A stretch of DNA of 64,000 nt from Thalassoroseus pseudoceratinae. Its GTDB lineage: Bacteria; Planctomycetota; Planctomycetia; Planctomycetales; Planctomycetaceae. Where the stretch lies: contig NZ_JAALXT010000005.1 of assembly GCF_011634775.1 (NCBI RefSeq), positions 1 to 64,000 on the forward strand. The letters are read 5' to 3'. The notes beneath the pieces were generated by a model. That model saw only the letters and a list, made by a program, of their open reading frames with translations. It did not search any database and was not told the DNA's origin. The position numbers and the translations under genes were made by a program. Below, one piece after another: positions 8,660 to 18,147 of this stretch. Position 1 is the stretch's first letter. Each line of letters begins with the position of its first letter.

Positions 8660-9802
8660 ATGGCTCGAGTTAGTTCAGGTACATTGACCATTCTCGTGTT
8701 CGCCGTGATGGTCGGTCTCGGCGGAGCGTATGTCGTTCGGCAGAACATCGAAACCCGCCCGGCGTTGCCTCCGGTGCCGCAGGCTCCGGCAAGTAATTTC
8801 ATCGTTCCTGTGGCCGCCTATGAGTTTGAGTCCGGACAGACGGTGACTCAAAATGGAATTGCCATGTTGCAATTTACGCCAGAGCAATTCACGAAAAGCA
8901 AATATGCGGGAATGCCTTATATGCGGTCGGTCACCCAGATCGAAGATCGAGTTCTGCGGACGGATATGAAGCAGGGGGAGGCGTTTTTGACATCGAACTT
9001 CTACCCTGATGGTTCGGGGCCGGGGATTGCGGATCGTTTGGAAGAAGGTTATCGAGCGGTCACCGTGCCGATTGAAGATGTGGGTGCCGTTGAGGGGTTC
9101 GCTCGTCCGGGTAGTTATGTGGATGTCTTGTTCCGCTCTGAAGTGACGGAAGATCGCCCGGAGGTAACAGTAACCCTTCTGGAGCGCATCCAAGTGTTAT
9201 CAGTCAATCGCAACATCATCGCGGAAAAAAGTGTTGATGTCGAAAACGATGGCCGGGTGACGTTGGCGGTCACGCCGATGCAGGCAAAGGTGCTTAAGGT
9301 GGTTGAAGGTCGTGGCCAACTGTCGTTGACGCTGCGAAACCCGAACGACGAACTCGACACGATGCCAGTCGATGTTCGTGATCCCCGGCTCAACCCGAAC
9401 GATCGTCTGCGAGCGATGGCACAAGCGATGGCCCGGAACCCGAACGTTGGTCCGGCTGGTGTCATGCCCGTTCAGAAACTTCAGCCCGCAGCCACACAAG
9501 CGAGCACTTGGCAGTACGGCACCGATCGTGTTCTCGCGGGTTCCGACCAAGTCAGTCTGGATGACTTGCTGGGCACGCCTCCGAAACCGAAGCCCGTGCA
9601 AATGGAAGTCTATCGCGGCGGACAAAAAGACGTGCTGACATTCGAGCAACCGGCGTCGGTCGCTGCTCCTGGTCGCATGATCAACCGCCCGACGATTTCG
9701 ACACCACTCGTCGGGCCGAAACCGCAAAAGAAATACGGTCGCCAAATGCAAACCGTCTCGTCGGAAGATGAACCGGTCGGTTCCACGATGGCGGGTGGTT
9801 AA
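8660..9802 (+). CDS. cpaB: Flp pilus assembly protein CpaB/RcpC
   Basis: 380 residues with an N-terminal membrane anchor (residues about 7-25), a SAF domain (about 45-110) and an RcpC/CpaB region (about 120-250: YRAVTVPIEDVGAVEGFARPG). The C-terminal 130 residues are Pro-rich and variable. CpaB is a periplasmic part of the Tad secretion machine that works with the secretin. The ATG at 8660 has an AGGAG nine bases upstream. It lies between the prepilins and cpaF, the standard context. Confidence 0.88.
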   Translation: MARVSSGTLTILVFAVMVGLGGAYVVRQNIETRPALPPVPQAPASNFIVPVAAYEFESGQTVTQNGIAMLQFTPEQFTKSKYAGMPYMRSVTQIEDRVLRTDMKQGEAFLTSNFYPDGSGPGIADRLEEGYRAVTVPIEDVGAVEGFARPGSYVDVLFRSEVTEDRPEVTVTLLERIQVLSVNRNIIAEKSVDVENDGRVTLAVTPMQAKVLKVVEGRGQLSLTLRNPNDELDTMPVDVRDPRLNPNDRLRAMAQAMARNPNVGPAGVMPVQKLQPAATQASTWQYGTDRVLAGSDQVSLDDLLGTPPKPKPVQMEVYRGGQKDVLTFEQPASVAAPGRMINRPTISTPLVGPKPQKKYGRQMQTVSSEDEPVGSTMAGG

Positions 9803-9915
9803 ATCGGCGGGGCGGTGTGAAGTACGTTCCGGGAAGCGGGTATTGAAAACCCAACGGTTCTCGAATTTGTCGCGAGTTTCAGAGATCGAGCAACGGTCTA
9901 GGCAGGAGTGTTTCG

Positions 9916-11265
9916 GTGGCGTCCATGCAGTCGCGAACGGTCATGGTGGAGCCTTCGGATGATCACGAGTTGGTCGACGAAAGCGAACTCCGATTCCAGA
10001 AACTTAAGGTCCTTGTTCACGAGCGATTGGTCGATGCACTCGACTTGTCGATGCTCGCCCATATTCCGCAGGCCGAATTAGAAACGGAAGTTCGGGCCGT
10101 CGGTGCCGAAGTGGTAGCCGAGGAAGCTCCGAATATTTCCGCCGAGGACCGCACGCGGTTGCTCGACGAACTCTACGACGAAGTGTTCGGACTCGGGCCA
10201 ATCGAAGCCCTGATGAAAGATGACCACATCAGCGATGTGTTGGTTAATCATCCGCATGAAGTCTACGTCGAACAGCAAGGGCGGTTGGAGCGGTCGGATG
10301 TCATTTTCGCCGACAACGATCACCTCATGCGAATCATTCAACGGATCGTTTCGAGAGTCGGCCGCCGGATTGACGAAGTCAGCCCGATGGTGGATGCACG
10401 GTTGCCCGATGGAAGCCGAATCAACGCGGTCGTGCCACCACTCGCACTCGATGGGCCGACGTTGTCGATTCGTCGCTTCGGTAAACGGCCGTTGCAAGTT
10501 GAAGATTTGATCGACAGCCACTCGATTCATGCCGACATGGTTGAGTTTTTGGCGGCCGCCATCGAAGCTCGGGTGAGTTTCCTGATCTCTGGTGGAACGG
10601 GTGCCGGAAAAACGACCTTGATGAACGCACTGACGCAATTCATCCCTGGCGACGAGCGGCTAATTACGGTGGAGGATTCGGCCGAGTTGCGGCTGCTGCA
10701 CCGACACGTCATCCGAATGGAAACTCGTCCCGCAAACACCGAAGGCACTGGTGAGGTGTCGCAACGTTCGCTCGTTCGCAACAGTTTGCGGATGCGTCCG
10801 GACCGCATCATCATTGGGGAAGTTCGGGGAGCGGAAGCTCTCGACATGCTCCAGGCAATGAACACGGGGCATGAAGGCTCGTTGACAACAATTCATGCCA
10901 ATGACACCCGTGATGCACTCGCCCGGCTGGAACTCATGGTGGCTATGGCTGGGTTTGAGTTGCCGATTCCGGTCGTGCGGCAATACATCGCATCGGGGAT
11001 TGCGTTGGTGGTTCACTTGTCACGGCTGAAAGGTGGTGTGCGACGAGTGATGCGAATTTCGGAGATCACCGGTCTTCGTGACGGCGGGCTGCACATGGAA
11101 GACATCTTCGGATTCGAACAAACCGGGGTGGATGACACGGGAATCGCTCAGGGGGAATTCTTCGTGACTGGCTACCGGCCAATGTGTCTCTCGCGACTGC
11201 GAGCAGCCGGCATCCGGTTGCCGGATGAAATGTTCGACAAACGTCACATTCCCGTTCGCAGCTAG
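9916..11265 (+). CDS. cpaF: Tad secretion ATPase CpaF/TadA
   Basis: 449 residues of the type II/IV secretion VirB11-like ATPase family. Walker A is GGTGAGKTT (about residue 226). The segment [17 protein letters not shown] (about 295) and the His box [14 protein letters not shown] follow. It powers Flp pilus assembly at the inner membrane. The start is GTG at 9916 with AGGAG at 9904-9908, spacing 7. It is followed by tadB and tadC, as in other tad loci. Confidence 0.93.
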   Translation: MASMQSRTVMVEPSDDHELVDESELRFQKLKVLVHERLVDALDLSMLAHIPQAELETEVRAVGAEVVAEEAPNISAEDRTRLLDELYDEVFGLGPIEALMKDDHISDVLVNHPHEVYVEQQGRLERSDVIFADNDHLMRIIQRIVSRVGRRIDEVSPMVDARLPDGSRINAVVPPLALDGPTLSIRRFGKRPLQVEDLIDSHSIHADMVEFLAAAIEARVSFLISGGTGAGKTTLMNALTQFIPGDERLITVEDSAELRLLHRHVIRMETRPANTEGTGEVSQRSLVRNSLRMRPDRIIIGEVRGAEALDMLQAMNTGHEGSLTTIHANDTRDALARLELMVAMAGFELPIPVVRQYIASGIALVVHLSRLKGGVRRVMRISEITGLRDGGLHMEDIFGFEQTGVDDTGIAQGEFFVTGYRPMCLSRLRAAGIRLPDEMFDKRHIPVRS

Positions 11266-11339
11266 ACCAAGCCTAGAACACGAACACGTTTGCCTGGCGG
11301 CAGCACGACGAAATCGAAAGTATTTCCGAGACGAGAATC

Positions 11340-12278
11340 ATGGGTGCCAACCAAACCATTCTAATTGCCTTCGGATCGATCAGTTTTTTGGTCGTCGCGT
11401 TGGGTTTGGCGGTGCGGGATTTGTTGTCTCCACGACGCCCGTCAGATTCTTCATTGCCAGCCGGTCGACGAGGAAGCATCCGTCGTCAGAAGACCGTCTT
11501 CGATCAAAAACCCGCCACGACGTTTTTCGGCAAGGTCGACCAGGGTTTTGATCGACTCGTTCTCGAAGCCGACAGTGTCGACTCACCGCAAGCGGCGTTT
11601 CTGCTGATTCTGCTCAGTGGATTGTTGGTCGGTGGTGGCCTGTGGATGTATAGCAATGAAGTTCTCGCCGCCATCGCCGGTGGATTGCTGGGAATGATGT
11701 TGCCACTGATTACCTTTTCGATTCAACGAACGCGGCGGTTTCGCGAAATTCGGGAGCAGATGCCGCACGTGCTGGACATGCTCTCGCGAGCGTGTCGGGC
11801 AGGGCAGAACTCCGAACAGGCAATTCAATTGGTCGGCGACGAAATGGACGGAGCCATTGGTCGGGAGTTTCGCCGATGCGGTCGCGAGTTGGAACTCGGG
11901 CGTTCCTTCGGTGAAGTTATGCGATCGCTGGGTAACCGCGTCCGAACAATGGACATGCGAATTTTGACGACCACGCTGGTGGTTCAACGTCGAACCGGTG
12001 GAAGTTTGCCGGATACCCTGGAGCGAATGTCGGGCGTTGTTCGCGACCGCATTAATGCCCAGCGACAAATGCGGGCTAGCACAGGTGCCGGACGAGCATC
12101 AACCATGCTCGTCACGATGATCGCACCGTTGGCGTACTTGTTCATGTTTGTCTTCCACCGAGAACATCTGGCGAACTTGTATCAAGACCCGATCGGGCGC
12201 GTGATGCTCGTGATGGCGGTCATTTTGGAAATCATCGGTATTGTTTGGGTCATGACGTTGCTTCGGCAAGTTGATTGA
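11340..12278 (+). CDS. tadB: Tad platform protein TadB
   Basis: 312 residues with an N-terminal TM, a central pair of TMs (about 85-125), a type II secretion F domain (MPHVLDMLSRACRAGQNSEQAI region, about 140-255) and a C-terminal TM pair. The length and layout match TadB, one of two inner-membrane platform proteins of the Flp pilus. It lies between cpaF and tadC in the same direction. Confidence 0.87.
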   Translation: MGANQTILIAFGSISFLVVALGLAVRDLLSPRRPSDSSLPAGRRGSIRRQKTVFDQKPATTFFGKVDQGFDRLVLEADSVDSPQAAFLLILLSGLLVGGGLWMYSNEVLAAIAGGLLGMMLPLITFSIQRTRRFREIREQMPHVLDMLSRACRAGQNSEQAIQLVGDEMDGAIGREFRRCGRELELGRSFGEVMRSLGNRVRTMDMRILTTTLVVQRRTGGSLPDTLERMSGVVRDRINAQRQMRASTGAGRASTMLVTMIAPLAYLFMFVFHREHLANLYQDPIGRVMLVMAVILEIIGIVWVMTLLRQVD

Positions 12279-12311
12279 TCGCCTGAATGAAAGCGGAAGA
12301 AAGACCGTCGA

Positions 12312-13283
12312 ATGACTTTGTTCAGAGATCCCACATTCTTGACATGGTTCCTAGGCATCACAGCCGTGATGTACTGGGTGGGGATGACGGCCCTTGCCGG
12401 GCGTCGACGGGTCCGGCACATTCAAGACATGTACGAACCGGGAATGCGGAAGACTCCCGGCAAACTGCGTCGCTCACTCGCAGGGTTGCTGCCAGTGTCG
12501 GAATCCGGAATGGATCGGCTTGAGCAAGAACTGAAACGAGCCGGTTACTACGCCTCGTTTGCGGCGATCGAATTCCTGGCGACTCGAAATACAATTGTGG
12601 TCGGCCTTGCCTTGATCGGCGGAACCGCGGCTGTGCTCTCCGATCCGACGACATCGGTTCCCGAACTCATCATGATCGCAACGGTGGTTTTCGCCGCACT
12701 CGCCTACCTGGTTCCTCGTTTGATTCTGAAAATCCAATCACGGGCACGTTTGGGACGGATCGAAACCGGTCTGCCCGATGCACTGGACATGGTGAGGATG
12801 TGCTTGACCGGCGGCCTTCCGTTACGCGGAGCGTTGGAACGGGTCGCACAGGAAGTGGAGTTCTTCCATCCCGATTTAGCCGTGGAGTTGGAAGTTGTCC
12901 GCCGACACGCCGAAGCCGACACGATGCCCAAAGCGTTGCGAGAATTCTCTCGCCGGCTGAACACACCGGATGTCAATGCCTTGGCGACATTGGTCAGCCA
13001 AACCGAGCGTTTAGGAACACACGTCGCAGTTGCAGTGACGGAGTTCGCGGACAGCGTCCGTCGGCAACAACGTCAACGAGCGGAAGAGCGAGCCAGCAAA
13101 ACGAGTATTCGGATGCTGTTCCCCGTCATCTTCTGTCTGGCTCCGCCGGTGTTCATTCTACTTCTCGGCCCACCCGTGTTGCAGCTGAAGAACTTCTTGA
13201 AAGATGCCCACGGCGTCGACGGCGTCCTCAACCCCGAAACCTACAGCGAACTGCCAACTAACGACAGCTCCCCTGAGAACTGA
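12312..13283 (+). CDS. tadC: Tad platform protein TadC
   Basis: 323 residues, starting 33 bases after tadB. It has TMs near residues 5-25 and 85-135, a type II secretion F domain (GLPDALDMVRMCLTGGLPLRGALE, about 155-180 onward) and a C-terminal TM (FPVIFCLAPPVFILLLGPP). It is the partner of TadB in the inner-membrane platform and the last gene of the plus-strand arm. It converges on the TPR gene with a gap of 43 bases. Confidence 0.87.
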   Translation: MTLFRDPTFLTWFLGITAVMYWVGMTALAGRRRVRHIQDMYEPGMRKTPGKLRRSLAGLLPVSESGMDRLEQELKRAGYYASFAAIEFLATRNTIVVGLALIGGTAAVLSDPTTSVPELIMIATVVFAALAYLVPRLILKIQSRARLGRIETGLPDALDMVRMCLTGGLPLRGALERVAQEVEFFHPDLAVELEVVRRHAEADTMPKALREFSRRLNTPDVNALATLVSQTERLGTHVAVAVTEFADSVRRQQRQRAEERASKTSIRMLFPVIFCLAPPVFILLLGPPVLQLKNFLKDAHGVDGVLNPETYSELPTNDSSPEN

Positions 13284-13326
13284 TCCGTCAGAATTCGACG
13301 CGAAATGGTTCGCGATTGATTCCGTC

Positions 13327-14292
13327 TCATTGACCGGGGGCCACCGCCGTGGGAAGCTGCCAGTTGCTTTCAGATGTTTGGCCCTGGGGTGGCGTTGGAA
13401 CGAGTCTTGACGGCATGTCGACAACTGGCGGAGTCGCTTCGACAGTCACCGTGGCGCTTCCGAACCAAGGTTGTGACGGCCTTTCGGGAGTTGGTTCGGA
13501 ATCTACCGGAGCAGGGGCCGATTGCGGCGGAGCGGTTGCCGATGCCAATTGCACTGGGGCAGCGGTTTGGTTGGTTGTCGGCGTGACGGAAGCCACGACG
13601 CGAGGCTTCGCGGATCGCTGCTTTTCTTCCCAATAAGCGATCTGCACTAAAGCGTTCTTCGCGGCATTCGATTTGGGATCGAGGTCCAAAGCGATCGAGT
13701 AATGCTTCTTCGCCAAGCCCAATTCACCACGTTGCATCAACACGAATCCGACATTCGCATGGGCCTCGGCGTCGTCGAGGACACGCCGGAATAGGCTCCA
13801 GCTTTCATCGACTCGGCCCATCGCACCGGTGACGGTCGCCAGATTAACCACGACTCGCTCATCTTGCGAATCCAGCTCGTACGCATGTTTGAGCAAGCTC
13901 TCGGCCTGCTCAAGGTCGCCCGCCAAATATAATGCGTATCCGCGATCGGCGTACAAGCTGGCGTTGTCTGGTTTCAATTGACGAGCCAACTCAAATTGCT
14001 GACTCGCCAAGTCGTGCTGATCAAGTCTCGTGTAGATGACCATCAACCGATGATGCAACTCCACTTTCTCCGGGTGCTCAAGAACCAATTGCTCGAACAT
14101 CGTCCGAGCTTTCGCCAAGTCTCCCTGACGTTCATGAAGACGCGCCATGCTTGAGCGGACTTGGAACTCGTTGGCGGCTTGCTCGGTGGGAGTGGCCGTT
14201 GTTGCATTTCGGTCGGAAAGATTCGCACAACCGCACAAAGCCCCGCTAATCATCGCTGCTGTCAGAGAGTGTCGCATCCAAGAGAATCGCAT
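13327..14292 (-). CDS. TPR lipoprotein of the Tad locus (TadD-like)
   Basis: 321 residues. The signal peptide ends in a lipobox-like ISGALCGC. Several tetratricopeptide repeats span residues about 50-215 (HERQGDLAKARTMFEQLVLEHPEKVELHHRL and onward), then a Pro/Thr/Ala-rich low-complexity tail. TadD proteins are TPR lipoproteins that help the secretin assemble, so that role is inferred from the repeats and the position after the CpaC gene. The Pro-rich tail of about 100 residues is an addition. Confidence 0.75.
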   Translation of the reverse strand: MRFSWMRHSLTAAMISGALCGCANLSDRNATTATPTEQAANEFQVRSSMARLHERQGDLAKARTMFEQLVLEHPEKVELHHRLMVIYTRLDQHDLASQQFELARQLKPDNASLYADRGYALYLAGDLEQAESLLKHAYELDSQDERVVVNLATVTGAMGRVDESWSLFRRVLDDAEAHANVGFVLMQRGELGLAKKHYSIALDLDPKSNAAKNALVQIAYWEEKQRSAKPRVVASVTPTTNQTAAPVQLASATAPPQSAPAPVDSEPTPERPSQPWFGSATVTVEATPPVVDMPSRLVPTPPQGQTSESNWQLPTAVAPGQ

Positions 14293-14421
14293 GATGAATC
14301 ACGTCCTATGAGAGTCCGAAGAACTTTGCGGCGTCCATCTCGTTTTTCAGATCCATCCCGCGAAAATACAGAGACGGTTCTGAAAGCATCAACCGAGACC
14401 AGAGGTGGACGTGGAATGCAC

Positions 14422-14449
14422 AAAGGCCCGCCAATCGAAACTGGCGGGC
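14422..14449 (-). terminator. Probable terminator after the Gly-rich lipoprotein gene
   Basis: An 8-bp GC stem (14426-14433 with 14442-14449) is followed on the minus strand by ctttgtg. It lies between the Gly-rich lipoprotein gene and the TPR gene and could be a partial terminator within the operon. Confidence 0.45.
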
Positions 14450-14469
14450 GTATTGTGAGGTATTCGCGA

Positions 14470-15072
14470 TTAGAAACCGAAGCCACCACCGCCAAATCCA
14501 CCGAAGCCACCACCGCCGCCGAAGAATCCACCGAAGCCAAATCCGTTGCCTCGGCCGCCGCTGTATCCGCGACGATAGGCGTTTTCGGCTTCGTTGCCTT
14601 CAAATCCAGGAGCCAATGCCGGAGACACGTACACACGCTCTTCCGCATCGGTGATTCCCATGGAAGCCAAGGCTTCGACAACAGCGGCTCGTCGAGCCAT
14701 GTCCAAGCCGTGGTTGCTGTTGACGGGGTATCCGTACTTGGAGTTCGGATCGACTCCCATACTGGATCGCTCGACAAGAATAGAGAACGGAACTTCCATT
14801 CCACGGGCGGCAATCTTCTTGAGGTGATCCATGCCCGCTCGGTTCAAGATCACACCTTCGGAAGTCCACTCGTGTTCGTGAATCACGAAGTCCGAGGCTT
14901 CCGCGTTCGCTTCTTGTTGCTGCCACACAGGATCGCTAATCGTCCCCTGTGGACTCGGGGTGAAATCCCCCATGTTGTAACACTTCGTTGCATACGAGCA
15001 GCCCACTGAACTTCCTGCGATCCAAGTGGCTGCCATGGCGGCCGCAATGCGGCGGACATGATCCATCGGCAT
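14470..15072 (-). CDS. Lipoprotein with Gly/Phe-rich tail in the Tad locus (possible CpaD analogue)
   Basis: 200 residues. The signal peptide ends GSSVGC, a plausible lipidation site. A central region (about 60-150) includes VPFSILVERSSMG and LDMARRAAVVEALASMGI. The latter resembles the small CpaD/OmpA-type segment in which an R..AV...L..G helix follows a strand. The last 35 residues are almost only Gly and Phe. I do not recognise the family firmly. Its place directly downstream of the secretin gene suggests an outer-membrane accessory such as CpaD. Confidence 0.6.
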   Translation of the reverse strand: MPMDHVRRIAAAMAATWIAGSSVGCSYATKCYNMGDFTPSPQGTISDPVWQQQEANAEASDFVIHEHEWTSEGVILNRAGMDHLKKIAARGMEVPFSILVERSSMGVDPNSKYGYPVNSNHGLDMARRAAVVEALASMGITDAEERVYVSPALAPGFEGNEAENAYRRGYSGGRGNGFGFGGFFGGGGGFGGFGGGGFGF

Positions 15073-15235
15073 GATTGGGAATCCTTTCTCAATGTCTCGG
15101 CATCGAATGTGAGATGATGCCGACGACTAATTTGACTTGGTCCAGCCGCCGGTCAATCCGACTACTTGCGGCTTCTTGGCTCGTCATTGACGAGCGGATT
15201 CGTGGCAAACTCCCGACCCCAGACATACCGAGTCG

Positions 15236-16816
15236 TTATGGTGAGAAACCAACCGGTCCCTCGATGTAGTATTCTTCCGTCGCCCGCACACCTTCCACAC
15301 CGCCGCAGCGTCGAAGTCGGTTACGGTACAGCGGCCAAACCGTACTGCGATGATGATGGTTCGGACGACCTTCAATGTCCCCGTACCAATAGAAATCCAA
15401 GTCGTTTGGTTCCGTTACTTCCATCCCCGGCAGAATCACTGGAGCCTGTTCCGGTTCCAGTGGATGAACCAATTCCGGACTAACGAGAATCAACAATTCC
15501 GTTTCGTCCCTCGAAACCGAGCGGTTCGCGAACAGTGTGTTCAAGCCGGGAATGCTGCCGAGAATCGGAATCCGACTGATATCACCGCGTTGTTGTTCTT
15601 GCAGCAGTCCGGCAATTGCGAAGACTTGTCCTTCCCGCATGTCGACGACCGTGCTCACCGTTCGCGAATCCAAGCCGGGGATTCCGCCGACGGAGTTCTC
15701 TTGGTTAATCGAACTGAAAGTCGGTGCGACCTGCAACCGAATGCGGTCTTTGTCCGTCACGGTTGGTGTGAACGCGAGTTGTGTCCCGAAGCTCTTGAAG
15801 GAAGTCGTTGCCGCTCCGACACCGCCAATCCCGACAGTCGTCGGAACCGCAAATTCACCACCGGCCAGGAACGTCGCCGTTCGCCCACTGATCACCACCA
15901 AGTTCGGTTCGGCCAGAATTTGAGCCGACCCATTGGTTTCCAACGCCCGAAGCATCAACGAAAAACTATCGTTGTCGAACGTGCCGGACAAACTCAGGTT
16001 GCCACCGCCGGCCAATACTGAGTTGAACGCGAAATCGCCAACGTCGAAGTTGAAGTCCGAACCAAGTTGCCGCATCGCCGACCGCTTGAGTTCGGCAATC
16101 CGCACTTTGAGCATCACCTGCTTCTCACCAGGCACTTCGAGCATGTTGATCAAATTGGCCTGGGGAAGATCACCGGCGTCGGGAAACGCTTCTGCAACGG
16201 TTCCATCCGCCACGGGCGACAGATTTCCCAGTCCAGCACCATTTCCTCCGCCGGTGTTTTGGCGGAGCATCGAAAGGATTTGGGTGGCTTCTTCTTCATC
16301 ACGGGCTTGGCCGCGAATGATGACTTTGTCCGCAACTGGAATCAGCTGAATTCGACTGTTCGGAAACAGTTCGTTGATCATTGCTTCCAATTCGGCATAT
16401 TCCAGTTGCCGACGATCTGCGACCGCGTCGTCTTTGGTCACGCTGATCAGAATGGTCAACAGTTGTGGTTCTTGTTCGGTGCCGGTCCAAATCGTGACCG
16501 ATGTGCTGCCGGTCTCTTTCCCGATGAACTCAACTTCCCGAGCCCCGAACGGAACAATCTCAACGATGGTCGGGTCAGCGACCGCGGTCCGGAAAATCGG
16601 CTTCTTCATTCGAAGAATCTTCGCACGTCGTTTTTGAACTTCGAGTTCAACTTCCGTCGTGAGGATTTCTTCGACCAGCGATTGCACCTTTTCTTCCACC
16701 TGCAGTGACGGCGGTGGAACAGGTTGCTGGGCAACAACATTGGTGGCTAGACCGGCGACCGACGCGGTGCAAGTGACACAACATGCAGTCAACCGTTTCC
16801 AGATCCTCGGCACCAT
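15236..16816 (-). CDS. cpaC: Tad secretin CpaC/RcpA
   Basis: 526 residues with a signal peptide ending near VVAQQ. A pilus-formation N domain spans about 65-130 (TAVADPTIVEIVPFG), then a BON/N1-type domain (VADKVIIRGQARDEEEA). The secretin domain spans about 245-460, including AEPNLVVISGRTATFLAGG, GQVFAIAGLL and ETELLILVSPELV. It forms the outer-membrane channel of the Tad pilus. GGGAGG lies eight bases upstream of the ATG at 16816. It is transcribed opposite to cpaB-tadC. Confidence 0.92.
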   Translation of the reverse strand: MVPRIWKRLTACCVTCTASVAGLATNVVAQQPVPPPSLQVEEKVQSLVEEILTTEVELEVQKRRAKILRMKKPIFRTAVADPTIVEIVPFGAREVEFIGKETGSTSVTIWTGTEQEPQLLTILISVTKDDAVADRRQLEYAELEAMINELFPNSRIQLIPVADKVIIRGQARDEEEATQILSMLRQNTGGGNGAGLGNLSPVADGTVAEAFPDAGDLPQANLINMLEVPGEKQVMLKVRIAELKRSAMRQLGSDFNFDVGDFAFNSVLAGGGNLSLSGTFDNDSFSLMLRALETNGSAQILAEPNLVVISGRTATFLAGGEFAVPTTVGIGGVGAATTSFKSFGTQLAFTPTVTDKDRIRLQVAPTFSSINQENSVGGIPGLDSRTVSTVVDMREGQVFAIAGLLQEQQRGDISRIPILGSIPGLNTLFANRSVSRDETELLILVSPELVHPLEPEQAPVILPGMEVTEPNDLDFYWYGDIEGRPNHHHRSTVWPLYRNRLRRCGGVEGVRATEEYYIEGPVGFSP

Positions 16817-17061
16817 TTCTTACCTCCCCTGAAGCGCTGACGCCTCCCGCGGCACCCAGTTTTTGGCGTTGATGCCGGTCGGTGAACAGTAAAGGATTGG
16901 ACCCGGGATGAAAAAACGAACCCAATCTCCTGTTCACTTTTTTCGGTTCAGAGGTGGTTGAAAGTTTACGGAATTTGTGCGGGTTATCGGACTTTGAACA
17001 GTCATAACAATAACAACGCGAATAACTAACAGAGAATCACAATTCGTAAGTCATTATCCGT

Positions 17062-17538
17062 TCACGGGTTGTCACGACTTGCCGAGGCCAACGAGCGACG
17101 CTGCTCAAGTCGCATGCTTCTCTCGTCCTCCGGCGGGGCTTTCTTGAGAATGTACTTTGAACGCAAGGGATCGCGTTGAGAATTCGTGTGCACTTCGGTG
17201 ACACTGAGACGTTGAGAGCCGATGTGAACGGCCTGCAAGTTCATTTGCCGATCCGCGAAATACAACTGAAGATTCGGTCGCAAATTCGTCGATGCCGCCG
17301 CGGATGCCGGAATTCGTTCGTAAACGTAAACTCCGCGAACCAGCCCCGTCACACGGGAATTCATGAGCACATGCCCATTCGGGAGAAAGCGGATCGACAT
17401 TTCGCCGTTGAACCATCGCCCGTGCAAGTCGCTTTCCACTCCGCAGCCTGAAAGGCCGCCAATGGATACAACGAACAACAGGAGCATGAACGCACTTCGA
17501 TGGGATTTCCCAACGAGGAATTGCAACGATATCTTCAT
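17062..17538 (-). CDS. Small lipoprotein upstream of cpaC
   Basis: 158 residues from the ATG at 17538 (MKISLQF). The frame is open to 17601, but the extra 21 residues look unlike a leader. The signal peptide ends SIGGLSGCG, a good lipobox. The mature part starts GRWFNGEMSIRFLPNGHVLM, which looks like a small beta-rich domain, and ends in a basic Arg-rich tail. No family is recognised. Its direction and position in front of cpaC suggest a Tad accessory, with a gap of 245 bases between them. The overlapping frame 17105-17608 has no lipobox and is taken as a shadow. Confidence 0.6.
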   Translation of the reverse strand: MKISLQFLVGKSHRSAFMLLLFVVSIGGLSGCGVESDLHGRWFNGEMSIRFLPNGHVLMNSRVTGLVRGVYVYERIPASAAASTNLRPNLQLYFADRQMNLQAVHIGSQRLSVTEVHTNSQRDPLRSKYILKKAPPEDERSMRLEQRRSLASASRDNP

Positions 17539-17897
17539 CAGCCTCGATCCCGAATCGCGATCTTGTTGAGTGGTCACTCCACGCGAAAGCGATTGCTGCA
17601 CACCTCATGCCTGGCAGTGAAATTTCGGAGAGTTGAACCTTCTCCCACGGTATTCTGCCAAACTCTTGGATGCGTTCTGTGTCCTTAAGGATTCGGCTGT
17701 TGCCGACCGTTAGCGCTCCACCGACGACATCAAAGGGCTTTCGCGAAGGAAAACCGTTGAAAGTCCCGTGTTCAAGCAGTCGGGAACGCGGATTGTGTCA
17801 CTCTCGGAAGTGTTTCGGAAACGGTACGGCGATTGCATTGTCGTCCCGTTGTGACTCTCTCTCGACGGCACTTGTAGACTCAACTTGGATTTGAACG
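17539..17897. other. Divergent intergenic region between small lipoprotein and short Flp pilin
   Basis: These 359 bases separate minus-strand and plus-strand genes and must carry both promoters. I could not pick out a convincing -35/-10 pair, sigma-54 site or hairpin. The reading frames here look non-coding. Confidence 0.5.
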
Positions 17898-18077
17898 ATG
17901 CAGATTCTTCGAAAGAAAACCGGTTCATCACGGCGACGCGGTTCGGTATTTGTCGAGTATCTGCTGCTGCTCACGATCGTGGGAATCGGTGTGATCGTGG
18001 GGTTGGTTGCCGTTCGCGAAGCCCTGGTTGCTGAGTTGATCGATCTGGCGGACGCAATTAGCGCGATTACGATCTAA
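17898..18077 (+). CDS. flp: Classical short Flp prepilin (59 aa)
   Basis: The gene reads from the ATG at 17898 to TAA at 18075-18077. A basic leader ending RRRG is followed by SVFVEY, which matches the class III cleavage motif G/XXXXEY with Glu at +5. A hydrophobic helix and the block GVIVGLVAVREALVAELIDLADAI complete it. The length fits Flp major pilins. The helix aligns without gaps to the longer pilin-like proteins at 7544 and 8141, which lack this compact ending. It stands alone, next to the minus-strand secretin arm. It is likely the canonical Flp subunit. Confidence 0.85.
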   Translation: MQILRKKTGSSRRRGSVFVEYLLLLTIVGIGVIVGLVAVREALVAELIDLADAISAITI

Positions 18078-18147
18078 GTCACGTGGTCGAACGCCTTCGC
18101 AATTCTCCCATGCATTCGATTGCGCTCTCGCGGTCCCGTTGGAAAAT

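Noticed and set aside
17105-17608. Alternative minus-strand frame over the small lipoprotein
   Set aside because: It has no signal peptide or lipobox and is rich in Arg, His and Ser without pattern, whereas the other frame has a clear lipobox.
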